A stretch of DNA of 17,181 nt from Rhodoferax sp. (GTDB taxonomy: Bacteria; Pseudomonadota; Gammaproteobacteria; Burkholderiales; Burkholderiaceae_C), in contig JAIFMR010000227.1 of assembly GCA_020048255.1 (NCBI GenBank), positions 1 to 17,181 on the forward strand. Reading direction: 5' to 3'. Positions 1 to 7,325 of this stretch are shown here, piece by piece. The notes under the pieces were generated by a model. It was not told the origin of the DNA. It did no database searches and was given only the letters and a program-made list of their open reading frames with translations. Both the position numbers and the translations under genes were made by a program. Position 1 is the stretch's first letter. Each line of letters begins with the position of its first letter.

Positions 1-129
1 GATCTGGCCGATCTGGCGGTCGATGAGCTCACCGACATCACCGGGCAATCTGATGAAGAAGCCACGGCGTTGATCATGAAAGCGCGTGCCCACTGGTTTA
101 CCGGTGAATCCGCTTCCCAAGCGTCTTGA
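1..129 (+). CDS. nusA: Transcription termination/antitermination factor NusA, C-terminal end (partial)
   Basis: The window opens inside this gene; the frame is open from base 1 to the TGA at 127-129, giving 42 residues. The peptide begins DLADLAVDELTDITG and contains ALIMKARAHWF, which matches the final helix-hairpin-helix repeat at the C-terminus of proteobacterial NusA. In the family this acidic repeat region contacts RNA polymerase alpha and other partners while NusA controls pausing, termination and antitermination. The identification is supported by position: nusA directly precedes infB in most proteobacteria, and infB follows here after 84 nt. The N-terminal domain, S1 and KH domains lie outside the window and cannot be judged. 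Confidence 0.9.
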   Translation, partial: DLADLAVDELTDITGQSDEEATALIMKARAHWFTGESASQAS

Positions 130-156
130 AGATGATGAATACAAAGTATCAGTAAA

Positions 157-191
157 GGCTGAAATCACGCCCTTCGTGGGCTGGTTCAGCC
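157..191 (+). promoter_or_regulatory. Stem-loop in the nusA-infB intergenic gap
   Basis: GGCTGAA (157-163) pairs perfectly with TTCAGCC (185-191). Inside it GCCC (169-172) pairs with GGGC (178-181) around a TTCGT loop. No run of T follows, so it does not look like an intrinsic terminator. It starts 27 nt after the nusA stop and ends 22 nt before the infB ATG. Possible roles are an RNase processing site, an mRNA stability element or an attenuator within the operon. The structure is visible; the role is inference. Confidence 0.5.
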
Positions 192-213
192 GAAGCTAAA
201 GGTTACCCAACAA

Positions 214-3153
214 ATGTCCAGTATGACCGTCGCCGAGTTTGCCAATGAACTCAAAAAATCAACCGACACCTTGCTAGAGCAACTCAAGTCGGCAGGCGTG
301 GCTAAATCAGCCTCGTCTGATACCCTCTCAGAGGCTGATAAACAGCGTCTGTTGGGTTACCTGCAGACCGCGCACGGTACTGCGTCCCTAGAACGTAAAA
401 AAATTACGCTGGTCAAGAAATCCACGACTGAAATCAAGCAGGCAGACGCCACCGGCAAGGCTCGCACGATTCAGGTGGAAGTGCGAAAGAAGCGTACTTT
501 TGTTCGCCGTGATGAGGGGCAAGACGCGGTCGTCTCTGCTCAGACTCACGAGCCAGAATCAGCGGTGGAGGCCACGTCCGTGATCGATCATGCCGAATTG
601 GCTCGGCGCGAGGAAGACGCACGTCGCCAGGCCGAACTGATTCGCCGACAAGAAGAGGAACTGGTCGAACGTCGACGTCAGCGCGAGGCACAAGAAGCTG
701 CGGCGCATGAAGCAGCAGAAGTAGCTGCCGCCCAAGCTGCCAAGGCACTGGCGGAACAGCAACAAGCTCATGCCCTTGCTCAACAGGCGGCGCCAGAGTC
801 GACTTCGGCGGCTCAGTATGCCAATGACGCACACGTTGCCAAAGCCGCGGAATTGGCGCAGGCGGTGGACAAGGCCGCAGCAGAACAGCAATCACAGTTA
901 CAGGCCAAGGAAAAGGCTGCGGCGGAATCCAAATCGCGCGCAGCCGAAGAACAGGCACGCGCCGTTGATTTGACCGAACGCCGGCGCAAGGCAGAAGCCG
1001 AAGCGGCCGCCATCCGGATGATGATGTCGCAGCCAGGTAAAAAATTACCACCGAAAAAGGTGGAAGAACCCAAGCCGGCGCCTGAAGCTGTCAAAGCAGG
1101 TATCAAGGGTACCTTGCACAAACCTGCCAACAGTGCCCCCGCAAAACCTGCTGCAGGTGCAGTTGGTGGAACAACAGCTGCTGCAGGTGCAGGAGCTGGC
1201 AAAGAAGTCAAGTCAGCCAAATTGTCCAGCAGTTGGGCTGGGGACCCTGCCAAGAAGAAAGGCATTCCGACACGCGGTGATACCGGTGCCGGGGCCGGTC
1301 GCAGCAGCAACTGGCGCGGTGGCCCGCGCGGCCGTCGGGGCAGCAATGACCGTGATCGTGACGACCAGTCACATCAGGCAGCTCCCGTCGAGGCTCGCGT
1401 GTTAGAAGTTCACGTCCCTGAAACCATCACCGTGGCTGAACTGGCTCACAAGATGGCAGTCAAGGCATCCGAGGTGATCAAACACCTGATGAAATTGGGC
1501 CAGATGGTCACCATCAATCAGCCTTTGGATCAAGACACTGCCATGATTTTGGTGGAAGAAATGGGCCACAAAGCCATTGTGGCGGCGCTGGACGATCCTG
1601 AAGCCTTCACCGACGATGAAGTGTCGCTGCAGCAGGCAGAATCTCTGCCTCGCGCGCCCGTCGTGACGGTCATGGGTCACGTGGATCACGGTAAAACATC
1701 CTTGCTGGATTACATCCGTCGCACCAAGGTGGCCTCTGGTGAAGCGGGCGGTATTACCCAGCACATTGGTGCCTACCATGTGGAAACCGCGCGCGGCATG
1801 GTGTCATTCCTGGATACTCCAGGCCACGAGGCGTTTACCGCCATGCGGGCTCGCGGCGCTCAAGCAACCGATATCGTGATTCTGGTGGTGGCGGCTGACG
1901 ACGGTGTCATGCCACAAACCAAGGAAGCCATCAAGCATGCCAAAGCGGCTGGTGTACCCATCGTGGTTGCCATCACCAAGGCAGACAAGCCCGACGCCAA
2001 CCCGGAACGTGTCAAAAATGAGCTGGTTGTCGAGGACGTGATTCCTGAAGATTTTGGTGGTAGCTCACCCTTCGTTTCGGTTTCTTCCAAAACCGGCCTT
2101 GGTATTGACGAACTGTTGGAACAGGTGTTGCTGCAGGCTGAAGTGCTGGAACTCAAGGCACCTGTCGACGCCATGGCCAAGGGCCTCGTGATTGAAGCCC
2201 AGCTGGATAAGGGTCGTGGTCCAGTGGCCACTGTGCTGGTTCAGTCGGGTACCTTGAAAGCGGGCGACGTGGTGCTGGCAGGTCAAACTTTTGGCCGAGT
2301 GCGCGCCATGCTCGATGAAAACGGTAAAACGATCAAGTCGGCTGGTCCATCGATTCCAGTCGAAATCCAGGGCTTGACCGAGGTGCCGCAAGCCGGTGAC
2401 GAGTTCATGGTGATGTCGGACGAACGTCGTGCCCGTGAAATTGCCACTTACCGTGCCGGCAAGTTCCGTCACACCAAGTTGGCCAAGCAGCAAGCCGCCA
2501 AGCTGGAGAACATGTTCACGGACATGACTGCCGGTGAGGTGAAGATGGTGCCAATCATCGTCAAGGCCGACGTGCAAGGTTCGCAGGAAGCCCTGGCGCA
2601 GTCTTTGCTCAAGTTGTCAACCGACGAAGTCAAGGTGCAAATGGTCTACACGGCCGTGGGTGGTATCAGCGAGTCCGATGTGAATCTGGCTATTGCCGCC
2701 AAGGCTGTCATCATTGGCTTTAACACCCGCGCTGACGCCGGTGCGCGCAAGTTGGCCGAGGCCAATGGGGTTGACATTCGTTACTACGACATCATTTATG
2801 ACGCTGTGGACGATCTCAAGCTGGCCATGTCGGGCATGTTGACACCAGACAAAAAAGAAGAGGTCATTGGTACTGCCGAAATTCGGCAAATTTTCAAGGT
2901 CTCCAAAATCGGCTCCATCGCTGGCTGTATGGTCACGGCGGGTGTGGTTCGTCGCACCGCACGCTTGCGTCTGTTGCGTCAGAACACGGTCATTTACACC
3001 GGTGAACTGGACTCGCTCAAACGCTTCAAGGACGATGCCAAGGAAGTGCGCGAAGGCTTCGATTGCGGTTTGAATATCAAGAACTACAACGACATCCAAG
3101 AGGGTGATGTGCTGGAATTCTTTGAAATCCGTGAAGTGGCGCGTACGCTTTGA
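214..3153 (+). CDS. infB: Translation initiation factor IF-2
   Basis: IF-2 is the GTPase that brings fMet-tRNA to the 30S subunit and promotes 50S joining. The 979-residue protein has the expected order. A short IF2-N helical domain (about 1-55) comes first, then a long Ala/Glu/Lys-rich, probably coiled and flexible region (about 130-380) and a second IF2-N-like domain (about 395-450). The GTPase core follows, with G1 GHVDHGKTS at 488-496, G3 DTPGHEAF from 534 and TKAD as the G4 motif near 588-591. The C-terminal beta-barrel and fMet-tRNA-binding domains reach the end. The start at 214 (MSSMTVAEFANEL) is preferred over the ATG at 223 because the MSS form is what I remember in relatives; an AAAGG lies about 11 nt upstream. 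It sits between nusA and rbfA as is usual. The length is long but normal for Burkholderiales. Confidence 0.97.
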   Translation: MSSMTVAEFANELKKSTDTLLEQLKSAGVAKSASSDTLSEADKQRLLGYLQTAHGTASLERKKITLVKKSTTEIKQADATGKARTIQVEVRKKRTFVRRDEGQDAVVSAQTHEPESAVEATSVIDHAELARREEDARRQAELIRRQEEELVERRRQREAQEAAAHEAAEVAAAQAAKALAEQQQAHALAQQAAPESTSAAQYANDAHVAKAAELAQAVDKAAAEQQSQLQAKEKAAAESKSRAAEEQARAVDLTERRRKAEAEAAAIRMMMSQPGKKLPPKKVEEPKPAPEAVKAGIKGTLHKPANSAPAKPAAGAVGGTTAAAGAGAGKEVKSAKLSSSWAGDPAKKKGIPTRGDTGAGAGRSSNWRGGPRGRRGSNDRDRDDQSHQAAPVEARVLEVHVPETITVAELAHKMAVKASEVIKHLMKLGQMVTINQPLDQDTAMILVEEMGHKAIVAALDDPEAFTDDEVSLQQAESLPRAPVVTVMGHVDHGKTSLLDYIRRTKVASGEAGGITQHIGAYHVETARGMVSFLDTPGHEAFTAMRARGAQATDIVILVVAADDGVMPQTKEAIKHAKAAGVPIVVAITKADKPDANPERVKNELVVEDVIPEDFGGSSPFVSVSSKTGLGIDELLEQVLLQAEVLELKAPVDAMAKGLVIEAQLDKGRGPVATVLVQSGTLKAGDVVLAGQTFGRVRAMLDENGKTIKSAGPSIPVEIQGLTEVPQAGDEFMVMSDERRAREIATYRAGKFRHTKLAKQQAAKLENMFTDMTAGEVKMVPIIVKADVQGSQEALAQSLLKLSTDEVKVQMVYTAVGGISESDVNLAIAAKAVIIGFNTRADAGARKLAEANGVDIRYYDIIYDAVDDLKLAMSGMLTPDKKEEVIGTAEIRQIFKVSKIGSIAGCMVTAGVVRRTARLRLLRQNTVIYTGELDSLKRFKDDAKEVREGFDCGLNIKNYNDIQEGDVLEFFEIREVARTL
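1148..1207 (+). repeat. 30-bp tandem duplication inside infB linker
   Basis: CTGCTGCAGGTGCAG occurs at 1148-1162 and again, identical, at 1178-1192. The period is exactly 30 bp, or ten codons. The second halves of the two units have diverged. It encodes part of the Ala/Gly-rich linker of IF-2 (around AAGAVGG / AAAGAGAG), where length variation is tolerated, and it keeps the frame. Confidence 0.6.
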
Positions 3154-3171
3154 CCCTAATGAAGTCTGTTT

Positions 3172-3540
3172 GTGCGTAAAAAATCAGCCACACCGAATCG
3201 GGCCTTCAAGGTCGCCGATCAGATCCAGCGGGATCTGACGGAGTTGATCGCGCGCGAGTTGAAAGACCCGCGCGTGGGCATGGTCACGATCCAGGGTGTG
3301 GAGGTGACGCCTGACTATGCGCATGCCAAAGTCTTCTTCAGCTTGCTTGCCGGAGATGTCAAACAATGTGGCGAAGGCCTGAACCAGGCGGCGGGTTTTC
3401 TGCGTGCGGGCTTGTTCAAGCGACTGCATATTCACACCGTACCCACTTTGCATTTCATTTATGACCAAACACCTGAGCGTGCGGCGGACATGAATGCACT
3501 GATTGCGCGTGCTGTTGCGTCGCGAGCCAAAGAGGACTGA
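3172..3540 (+). CDS. rbfA: 30S ribosome-binding factor RbfA
   Basis: RbfA binds the immature 30S subunit near the 5' end of 16S rRNA and is needed for late 30S maturation and cold adaptation. The 122-residue product is a typical single KH-like domain protein. Recognisable stretches are RAFKVADQIQRDLTELIARE, LKDPRVGMVTIQGVEVTPDY and HAKVFFSLL. The start is the GTG at 3172, 18 nt after the infB stop; the nearby ATG at 3159 is out of frame and stops after six codons. The cluster infB-rbfA-truB is widely conserved and implies co-transcription. Nothing looks truncated. Confidence 0.95.
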   Translation: MRKKSATPNRAFKVADQIQRDLTELIARELKDPRVGMVTIQGVEVTPDYAHAKVFFSLLAGDVKQCGEGLNQAAGFLRAGLFKRLHIHTVPTLHFIYDQTPERAADMNALIARAVASRAKED

Positions 3541-3544
3541 ATCC

Positions 3545-4561
3545 ATGAACGCGCCACGAGCACGGGTTGCCAGGCGCCCTGTGCACGGGGTGCTGCTGCT
3601 GGATAAGCCATTGGGCTGGTCGAGCAATGATGTGCTGCAAAAGGTCAAGTGGTTACTGCGAGCCGAAAAAGCCGGCCACACGGGCACGCTGGACCCCTTG
3701 GCCAGCGGTGTACTTCCCCTGTGTTTTGGTGCGGCCACGAAATTTAGCCAGTTGCAGCTTGACGCCGACAAAACTTATGAAGCCTTGGTGCGATTGGGTA
3801 CCAAGACCAGCACCGGTGATGCTGAGGGTGACGTGATACAAACGCGGCCGGTAGCGGTGTCGCCCCAGGACTTGTCGCGAGTTGCGCAACAGTTTACCGG
3901 TCCCATCCAACAGACGCCGCCGATGTACAGTGCGCTCAAGAAAGATGGCAAGGCGCTGTACGAATATGCCAGGGCTGGTGTTGAAGTGGAGCGGGAGTCA
4001 CGTCAGGTCACGATTTATGCATTAAATATGACTCTAGCCCAGGTGGAACCAGCGCAGATTGCTATCAAGATGGAAGCTAAATGCAGCAAGGGAACGTATA
4101 TCCGCACCTTGGGCGAGGATATCGGGGAAGCCCTAGGGTGCGGAGCCCATCTGGGTGCTTTGCGTCGCACCGCCACGGGAAACTTTCTGGTGTCGCAATG
4201 CGTGACGCTAGAGGCGCTGGAGGCCATGACTGAGCGCCAACGCCTGGCTTGTCTGCACCCCGTGGCATCGTTGTTGCCAGATCACACTGTGGTCACACTG
4301 GACGACGACAATGCAGGGCGATTTTTGAGTGGCTTGCGGCGTCGTGGCAGTTGGCTCGATGCTCACCAAGTGGCGGTGTATACCGAAAATGGTCAGACCT
4401 TGCTGGGCACCGCTCATGTCAAGGCTGGCGAGTTGATCCCAGGGCGGCTGCTTAGCCCGATTGAAATTGAGCAGATGAAACCGAGTCTTGTCGCGGCCCC
4501 ATCCGCCAATGAATCCAGGTCAGATGTGAGTGCAAACTCAGATCTGGTCCAGACTATTTAA
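3545..4561 (+). CDS. truB: tRNA pseudouridine(55) synthase TruB
   Basis: TruB isomerises U55 in the T-loop of elongator tRNAs and also acts as a tRNA chaperone. The 338-residue protein starts with the family-typical GVLLLDKPLGWSSND and carries GHTGTLDPLASGVLP, in which Asp50 is the expected catalytic aspartate; CSKGTYIRTLGEDIG is the later conserved motif. The ATG at 3545 is chosen, although the frame is open from 3503, because AGAGGA at 3531-3536 gives 8-nt spacing and the protein then starts as in relatives. It begins 4 nt after the rbfA stop. Two oddities are seen. Residues about 159-179 are encoded by a degenerate interspersed element and are a few residues longer than in E. coli TruB. 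The last ~25 residues after LLSPIEIEQMKP are a low-complexity tail whose DNA forms a hairpin. Confidence 0.95.
   Translation: MNAPRARVARRPVHGVLLLDKPLGWSSNDVLQKVKWLLRAEKAGHTGTLDPLASGVLPLCFGAATKFSQLQLDADKTYEALVRLGTKTSTGDAEGDVIQTRPVAVSPQDLSRVAQQFTGPIQQTPPMYSALKKDGKALYEYARAGVEVERESRQVTIYALNMTLAQVEPAQIAIKMEAKCSKGTYIRTLGEDIGEALGCGAHLGALRRTATGNFLVSQCVTLEALEAMTERQRLACLHPVASLLPDHTVVTLDDDNAGRFLSGLRRRGSWLDAHQVAVYTENGQTLLGTAHVKAGELIPGRLLSPIEIEQMKPSLVAAPSANESRSDVSANSDLVQTI
4032..4064 (+). repeat. Degenerate interspersed element, copy 1 (within truB)
   Basis: CTCTAGCCC (4032-4040), 20 nt with GCG at spacer positions 12-14, then GCTA (4061-4064); similarity may continue through TCAAGATGGAAGC. The same arrangement recurs in the hydrolase gene (reverse orientation, 23 of 33 positions identical by hand count) and in guaA (17 of 33). 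The layout also resembles a very common intergenic repeat I remember from Comamonadaceae genomes, which could not be checked here. It encodes the loop TLAQVEPAQIAIK of TruB. Confidence 0.55.
4521..4546 (+). other. GNRA-capped stem-loop at the 3' end of truB
   Basis: CAGAT (4521-4525), a single G, and TGAGT (4527-4531) pair with ACTCA (4536-4540), a single G, and ATCTG (4542-4546). The stem is therefore 10 bp with one G.G mismatch, closed by the tetraloop GCAA, a GNRA loop. It lies within the last codons of truB and ends 26 nt before the typA ATG. There is no T-run, so it is not a standard terminator. A processing, stability or translational role between truB and typA is possible but inferred. 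Confidence 0.45.
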
Positions 4562-4572
4562 GAAAGTGAACC

Positions 4573-6396
4573 ATGTCCCATAAACAAATCCGAAACATCG
4601 CCATCATTGCTCACGTTGACCACGGCAAAACCACCATGGTTGACCAGTTGTTGCGCCAATCTGGCACCTTTGCCGAACACGAAAAAGTGGTCGACACGGT
4701 GATGGACAACAACGCGATCGAAAAAGAGCGTGGCATCACGATTCTGGCCAAGAACTGTGCCGTGACTTGGGAAGGTACACACATCAACATCGTCGATACC
4801 CCCGGACACGCTGACTTTGGCGGTGAAGTGGAGCGGGCCTTGTCCATGGTCGACGGAGTGGTGTTGCTGATTGACGCTCAAGAAGGCCCCATGCCACAAA
4901 CGCGCTTTGTGACCAAAAAGGCGTTGGCGCTGGGTCTCAAGCCTATTTTGGTTGTCAACAAGGTCGACAAACCTGGCGCACGGCCAGACTTTGTGGTGAA
5001 CGCTGCGTTTGATCTGTTTGACAAGCTGGGAGCAACGGATGAACAACTGGACTTCCCGGTGGTTTACGCCTCGGGGATCAATGGTTGGTCGTCCATGGAC
5101 GAGGGCGCGCCCGGTGAGCAGTGGGGGCCCGACATGTCGGCTCTCTTCAACACCATTTTGGAGCATGTTCCGCACCAGCAGGGTGACCCGGCCGCGCCGC
5201 TGCAATTGCAAATTTCCGCGCTTGATTTTTCAACTTTCGTGGGCCGCATTGGGGTGGGCCGCATCAGCCAGGGCACGATCCGCCCGATGATGGACGTGGT
5301 GGTCATGGAAGGCCCGGACGGCAAAGCGGTTAAGGGTCGCGTCAACCAGGTGTTGACCTTCCAAGGCCTGGAACGCGTGCAAACCACGGACGCGGGTCCC
5401 GGTGAAATCGTATTGATCAACGGCCTGACCGATATCGGTATTGGTGTCACCATCACCGACCCGACCAACCCCACGCCGTTGCCGATGCTCAAGGTCGACG
5501 AGCCCACTTTGACCATGAATTTTTGCGTCAACACCAGTCCGCTGGCTGGTCGTGAAGGCAAATACGTCACCAGCCGTCAGATTTGGGATCGTCTGCAAAA
5601 GGAGCTGCAACACAATGTGGCTTTGCGGGTCAAGGAAACTGACGAAGAAGGTATCTTTGAAGTCATGGGCCGCGGCGAATTGCACTTGACGATTTTGCTG
5701 GAAAACATGCGCCGCGAAGGTTTTGAGCTGGCGGTTTCCAAGCCACGCGTGGTGTTCAAGGACATTGATGGCGTGCGCCACGAGCCCATTGAAATGGTCA
5801 CCGCCGACATCGAAGAGCAACACCAGGGTGGCGTGATGCAGGCTTTGGGCGAGCGCAAAGGTGAGTTGTTCAACATGGACCCGGACGGCCGTGGCCGGGT
5901 GCGTTTGGAATACCGCATTCCGGCGCGGGGTTTGATTGGCTTTACCAACGAATTCTTGAATTTGACGCGCGGCACCGGCTTGATCTCCAACATTTTTGAC
6001 CGTTACGAAGAGCACAAGGGTGACATTGGTGGTCGCAAAAACGGTGTGCTGATTTCCATGGATGACGGTGAAATTTTCACCTATGCCCTGGGCAAGCTCG
6101 ACGACCGGGGCCGCATGTTTGTGCGTGCCAATGACCCTGTGTACGAGGGCATGATTGTGGGCATCCACAGCCGTGACAATGATTTGGTGGTCAACGCTAC
6201 ACGGACCAAGCAGCTCACCAACTTCCGCGTCAGTGGCAAAGAGGACGCCATCAAGATCACCCCACCGATCGAGCTGACGCTGGAGTACGGCGTGGAATTC
6301 ATTGAGGATGATGAACTGGTCGAAATCACGCCCAAATCGGTGCGTCTGCGCAAGCGTCATCTGAAGGAAAGCGACCGCAAGCGCGCCAGCCGCTAA
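4573..6396 (+). CDS. typA: Ribosome-associated translational GTPase TypA/BipA
   Basis: BipA is an EF-G-like GTPase that binds the 70S A-site region and assists 50S assembly at low temperature and under stress. The 607-residue length is normal for the family. G motifs are visible: G1 AHVDHGKTT at 13-21, G2 RGITI at 53-57, G3 DTPGHADFGG from 75 and G4 NKVD at 129-132. Domain II, an EF-G-like domain III (EGIFEVMGRGELHLTILLENMRR, shortened here to its core RGELHLTILLE) and the BipA-specific C-terminal domain (GRKNGVLISMDDGE) follow. It starts 11 nt after truB, so co-transcription is likely. No strong Shine-Dalgarno is seen; GAAAG about 5 nt upstream is the best candidate. Confidence 0.96.
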   Translation: MSHKQIRNIAIIAHVDHGKTTMVDQLLRQSGTFAEHEKVVDTVMDNNAIEKERGITILAKNCAVTWEGTHINIVDTPGHADFGGEVERALSMVDGVVLLIDAQEGPMPQTRFVTKKALALGLKPILVVNKVDKPGARPDFVVNAAFDLFDKLGATDEQLDFPVVYASGINGWSSMDEGAPGEQWGPDMSALFNTILEHVPHQQGDPAAPLQLQISALDFSTFVGRIGVGRISQGTIRPMMDVVVMEGPDGKAVKGRVNQVLTFQGLERVQTTDAGPGEIVLINGLTDIGIGVTITDPTNPTPLPMLKVDEPTLTMNFCVNTSPLAGREGKYVTSRQIWDRLQKELQHNVALRVKETDEEGIFEVMGRGELHLTILLENMRREGFELAVSKPRVVFKDIDGVRHEPIEMVTADIEEQHQGGVMQALGERKGELFNMDPDGRGRVRLEYRIPARGLIGFTNEFLNLTRGTGLISNIFDRYEEHKGDIGGRKNGVLISMDDGEIFTYALGKLDDRGRMFVRANDPVYEGMIVGIHSRDNDLVVNATRTKQLTNFRVSGKEDAIKITPPIELTLEYGVEFIEDDELVEITPKSVRLRKRHLKESDRKRASR

Positions 6397-6425
6397 CCCA
6401 CCTGGACTTTGGCCACCATCTTGAC

Positions 6426-6441
6426 GTGAAAGTCATTTCAC
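6426..6441 (+). other. Perfect inverted repeat between typA and the permease gene
   Basis: GTGAAA (6426-6431), loop GTCA, TTTCAC (6436-6441). It ends 8 nt before the TTG start at 6450. Six A/T-rich base pairs form only a weak RNA hairpin and no T-run follows, so an operator-like site is as plausible as a terminator. No function can be assigned. Confidence 0.3.
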
Positions 6442-6449
6442 ATTAACGC

Positions 6450-7325
6450 TTGAAGCTCAGTCACAACCGAGCCATTTTGCTGATGGTGGCAGTGACCCTG
6501 ATGTGGTCAACCGCCGGTGTGGTCACGCGTCATCTGGAGCATGCGCAAAAATTTGAAGTGACCTTCTGGCGCAGCTTTTTCACCATGCTGAGCTTGCTGG
6601 TCATCTTGCCGCTGGTGAGAGGTGTTGGTGTTTTTGGCCGTATGCGACAAGCCGGCCCGCTGTTGTGGTTATCCGGCTTGTGTTGGTCTGCCATGTTCAC
6701 CTTCTTCATGGTGGCCATCATGCTCACCACTGTTGCCAATGTGCTGGTGACTCTGTCACTGTCACCGTTGTTAACGGCCTTGATCGCGCGAATCTTCATT
6801 GGACATCGCATTCCGGCTCGCACCTGGATGGCGATTGTGGTCGCCGGAGGTGGCATTGCCTACATGTACGCGAACCAGTTGTGGCAGGGCGTCAGCTTAG
6901 CCGGCACCCTGGTGGCCCTGTGTGTGCCGCTGTTTGGTGCAGCCAACTGGACGGTCAGTCAGCACGCGCATGCAAAGGGCAAAAATATTGACATGATCCC
7001 GGCTGTGTTGATTGGCGCCGTCCTGTCATCGCTGATGACCTTAGCGCTGGCCTGGCCGTTTCAAGCGTCTGGGCATGACCTTGGACTGTTGTTTGGCCTC
7101 GGACTGTTTCAGTTGGCGATTCCCTGTTCATTGGCGGTTGTTTGCACACGCGTCTTGAAAGCCCCGGAAGTTGCACTGTTGGGCTTGCTGGAAGTGATTT
7201 TTGGCATTGTGCTGGCTTGGTTGGGTGCGGGCGAAACACCCACTCATGAAGTCATTGTGGGCGGCACCCTGGTGATTGGTGCCTTGATGGTCAATGAACT
7301 GGTGGCCTGGAGGCAGAGAGTATGA
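6450..7325 (+). CDS. EamA/DMT-superfamily permease
   Basis: The product is a 291-residue inner-membrane protein made almost entirely of hydrophobic segments. About ten helices can be counted, arranged as two EamA-type repeats (about 7-140 and 150-285), the layout of drug/metabolite exporters such as the RhaT/EamA group. The first helix begins at once (AILLMVAVTLMWSTAGVVTR), and the FEVTFWRS stretch after helix 1 is typical of the family. The substrate cannot be read from the sequence. The start is uncertain: an in-frame TAA at 6444-6446 excludes anything further upstream, leaving TTG at 6450 or the ATG at 6483, which would remove half of helix 1. No good Shine-Dalgarno is seen. Its stop overlaps the next start (ATGA), so it is translationally coupled to the hydrolase gene. 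Confidence 0.85.
   Translation: MKLSHNRAILLMVAVTLMWSTAGVVTRHLEHAQKFEVTFWRSFFTMLSLLVILPLVRGVGVFGRMRQAGPLLWLSGLCWSAMFTFFMVAIMLTTVANVLVTLSLSPLLTALIARIFIGHRIPARTWMAIVVAGGGIAYMYANQLWQGVSLAGTLVALCVPLFGAANWTVSQHAHAKGKNIDMIPAVLIGAVLSSLMTLALAWPFQASGHDLGLLFGLGLFQLAIPCSLAVVCTRVLKAPEVALLGLLEVIFGIVLAWLGAGETPTHEVIVGGTLVIGALMVNELVAWRQRV

Noticed and set aside
3503..3544. TruB start overlapping rbfA
   Set aside because: AGAGGA at 3531-3536 is correctly placed for the ATG at 3545, and the added residues are read from the rbfA 3' end.
5230..6360. Long open frame on the minus strand opposite typA (376 codons)
   Set aside because: It lies wholly opposite a clear GTPase gene, has His/Val-rich composition typical of antisense frames in GC-rich DNA, and shows no recognisable domain.
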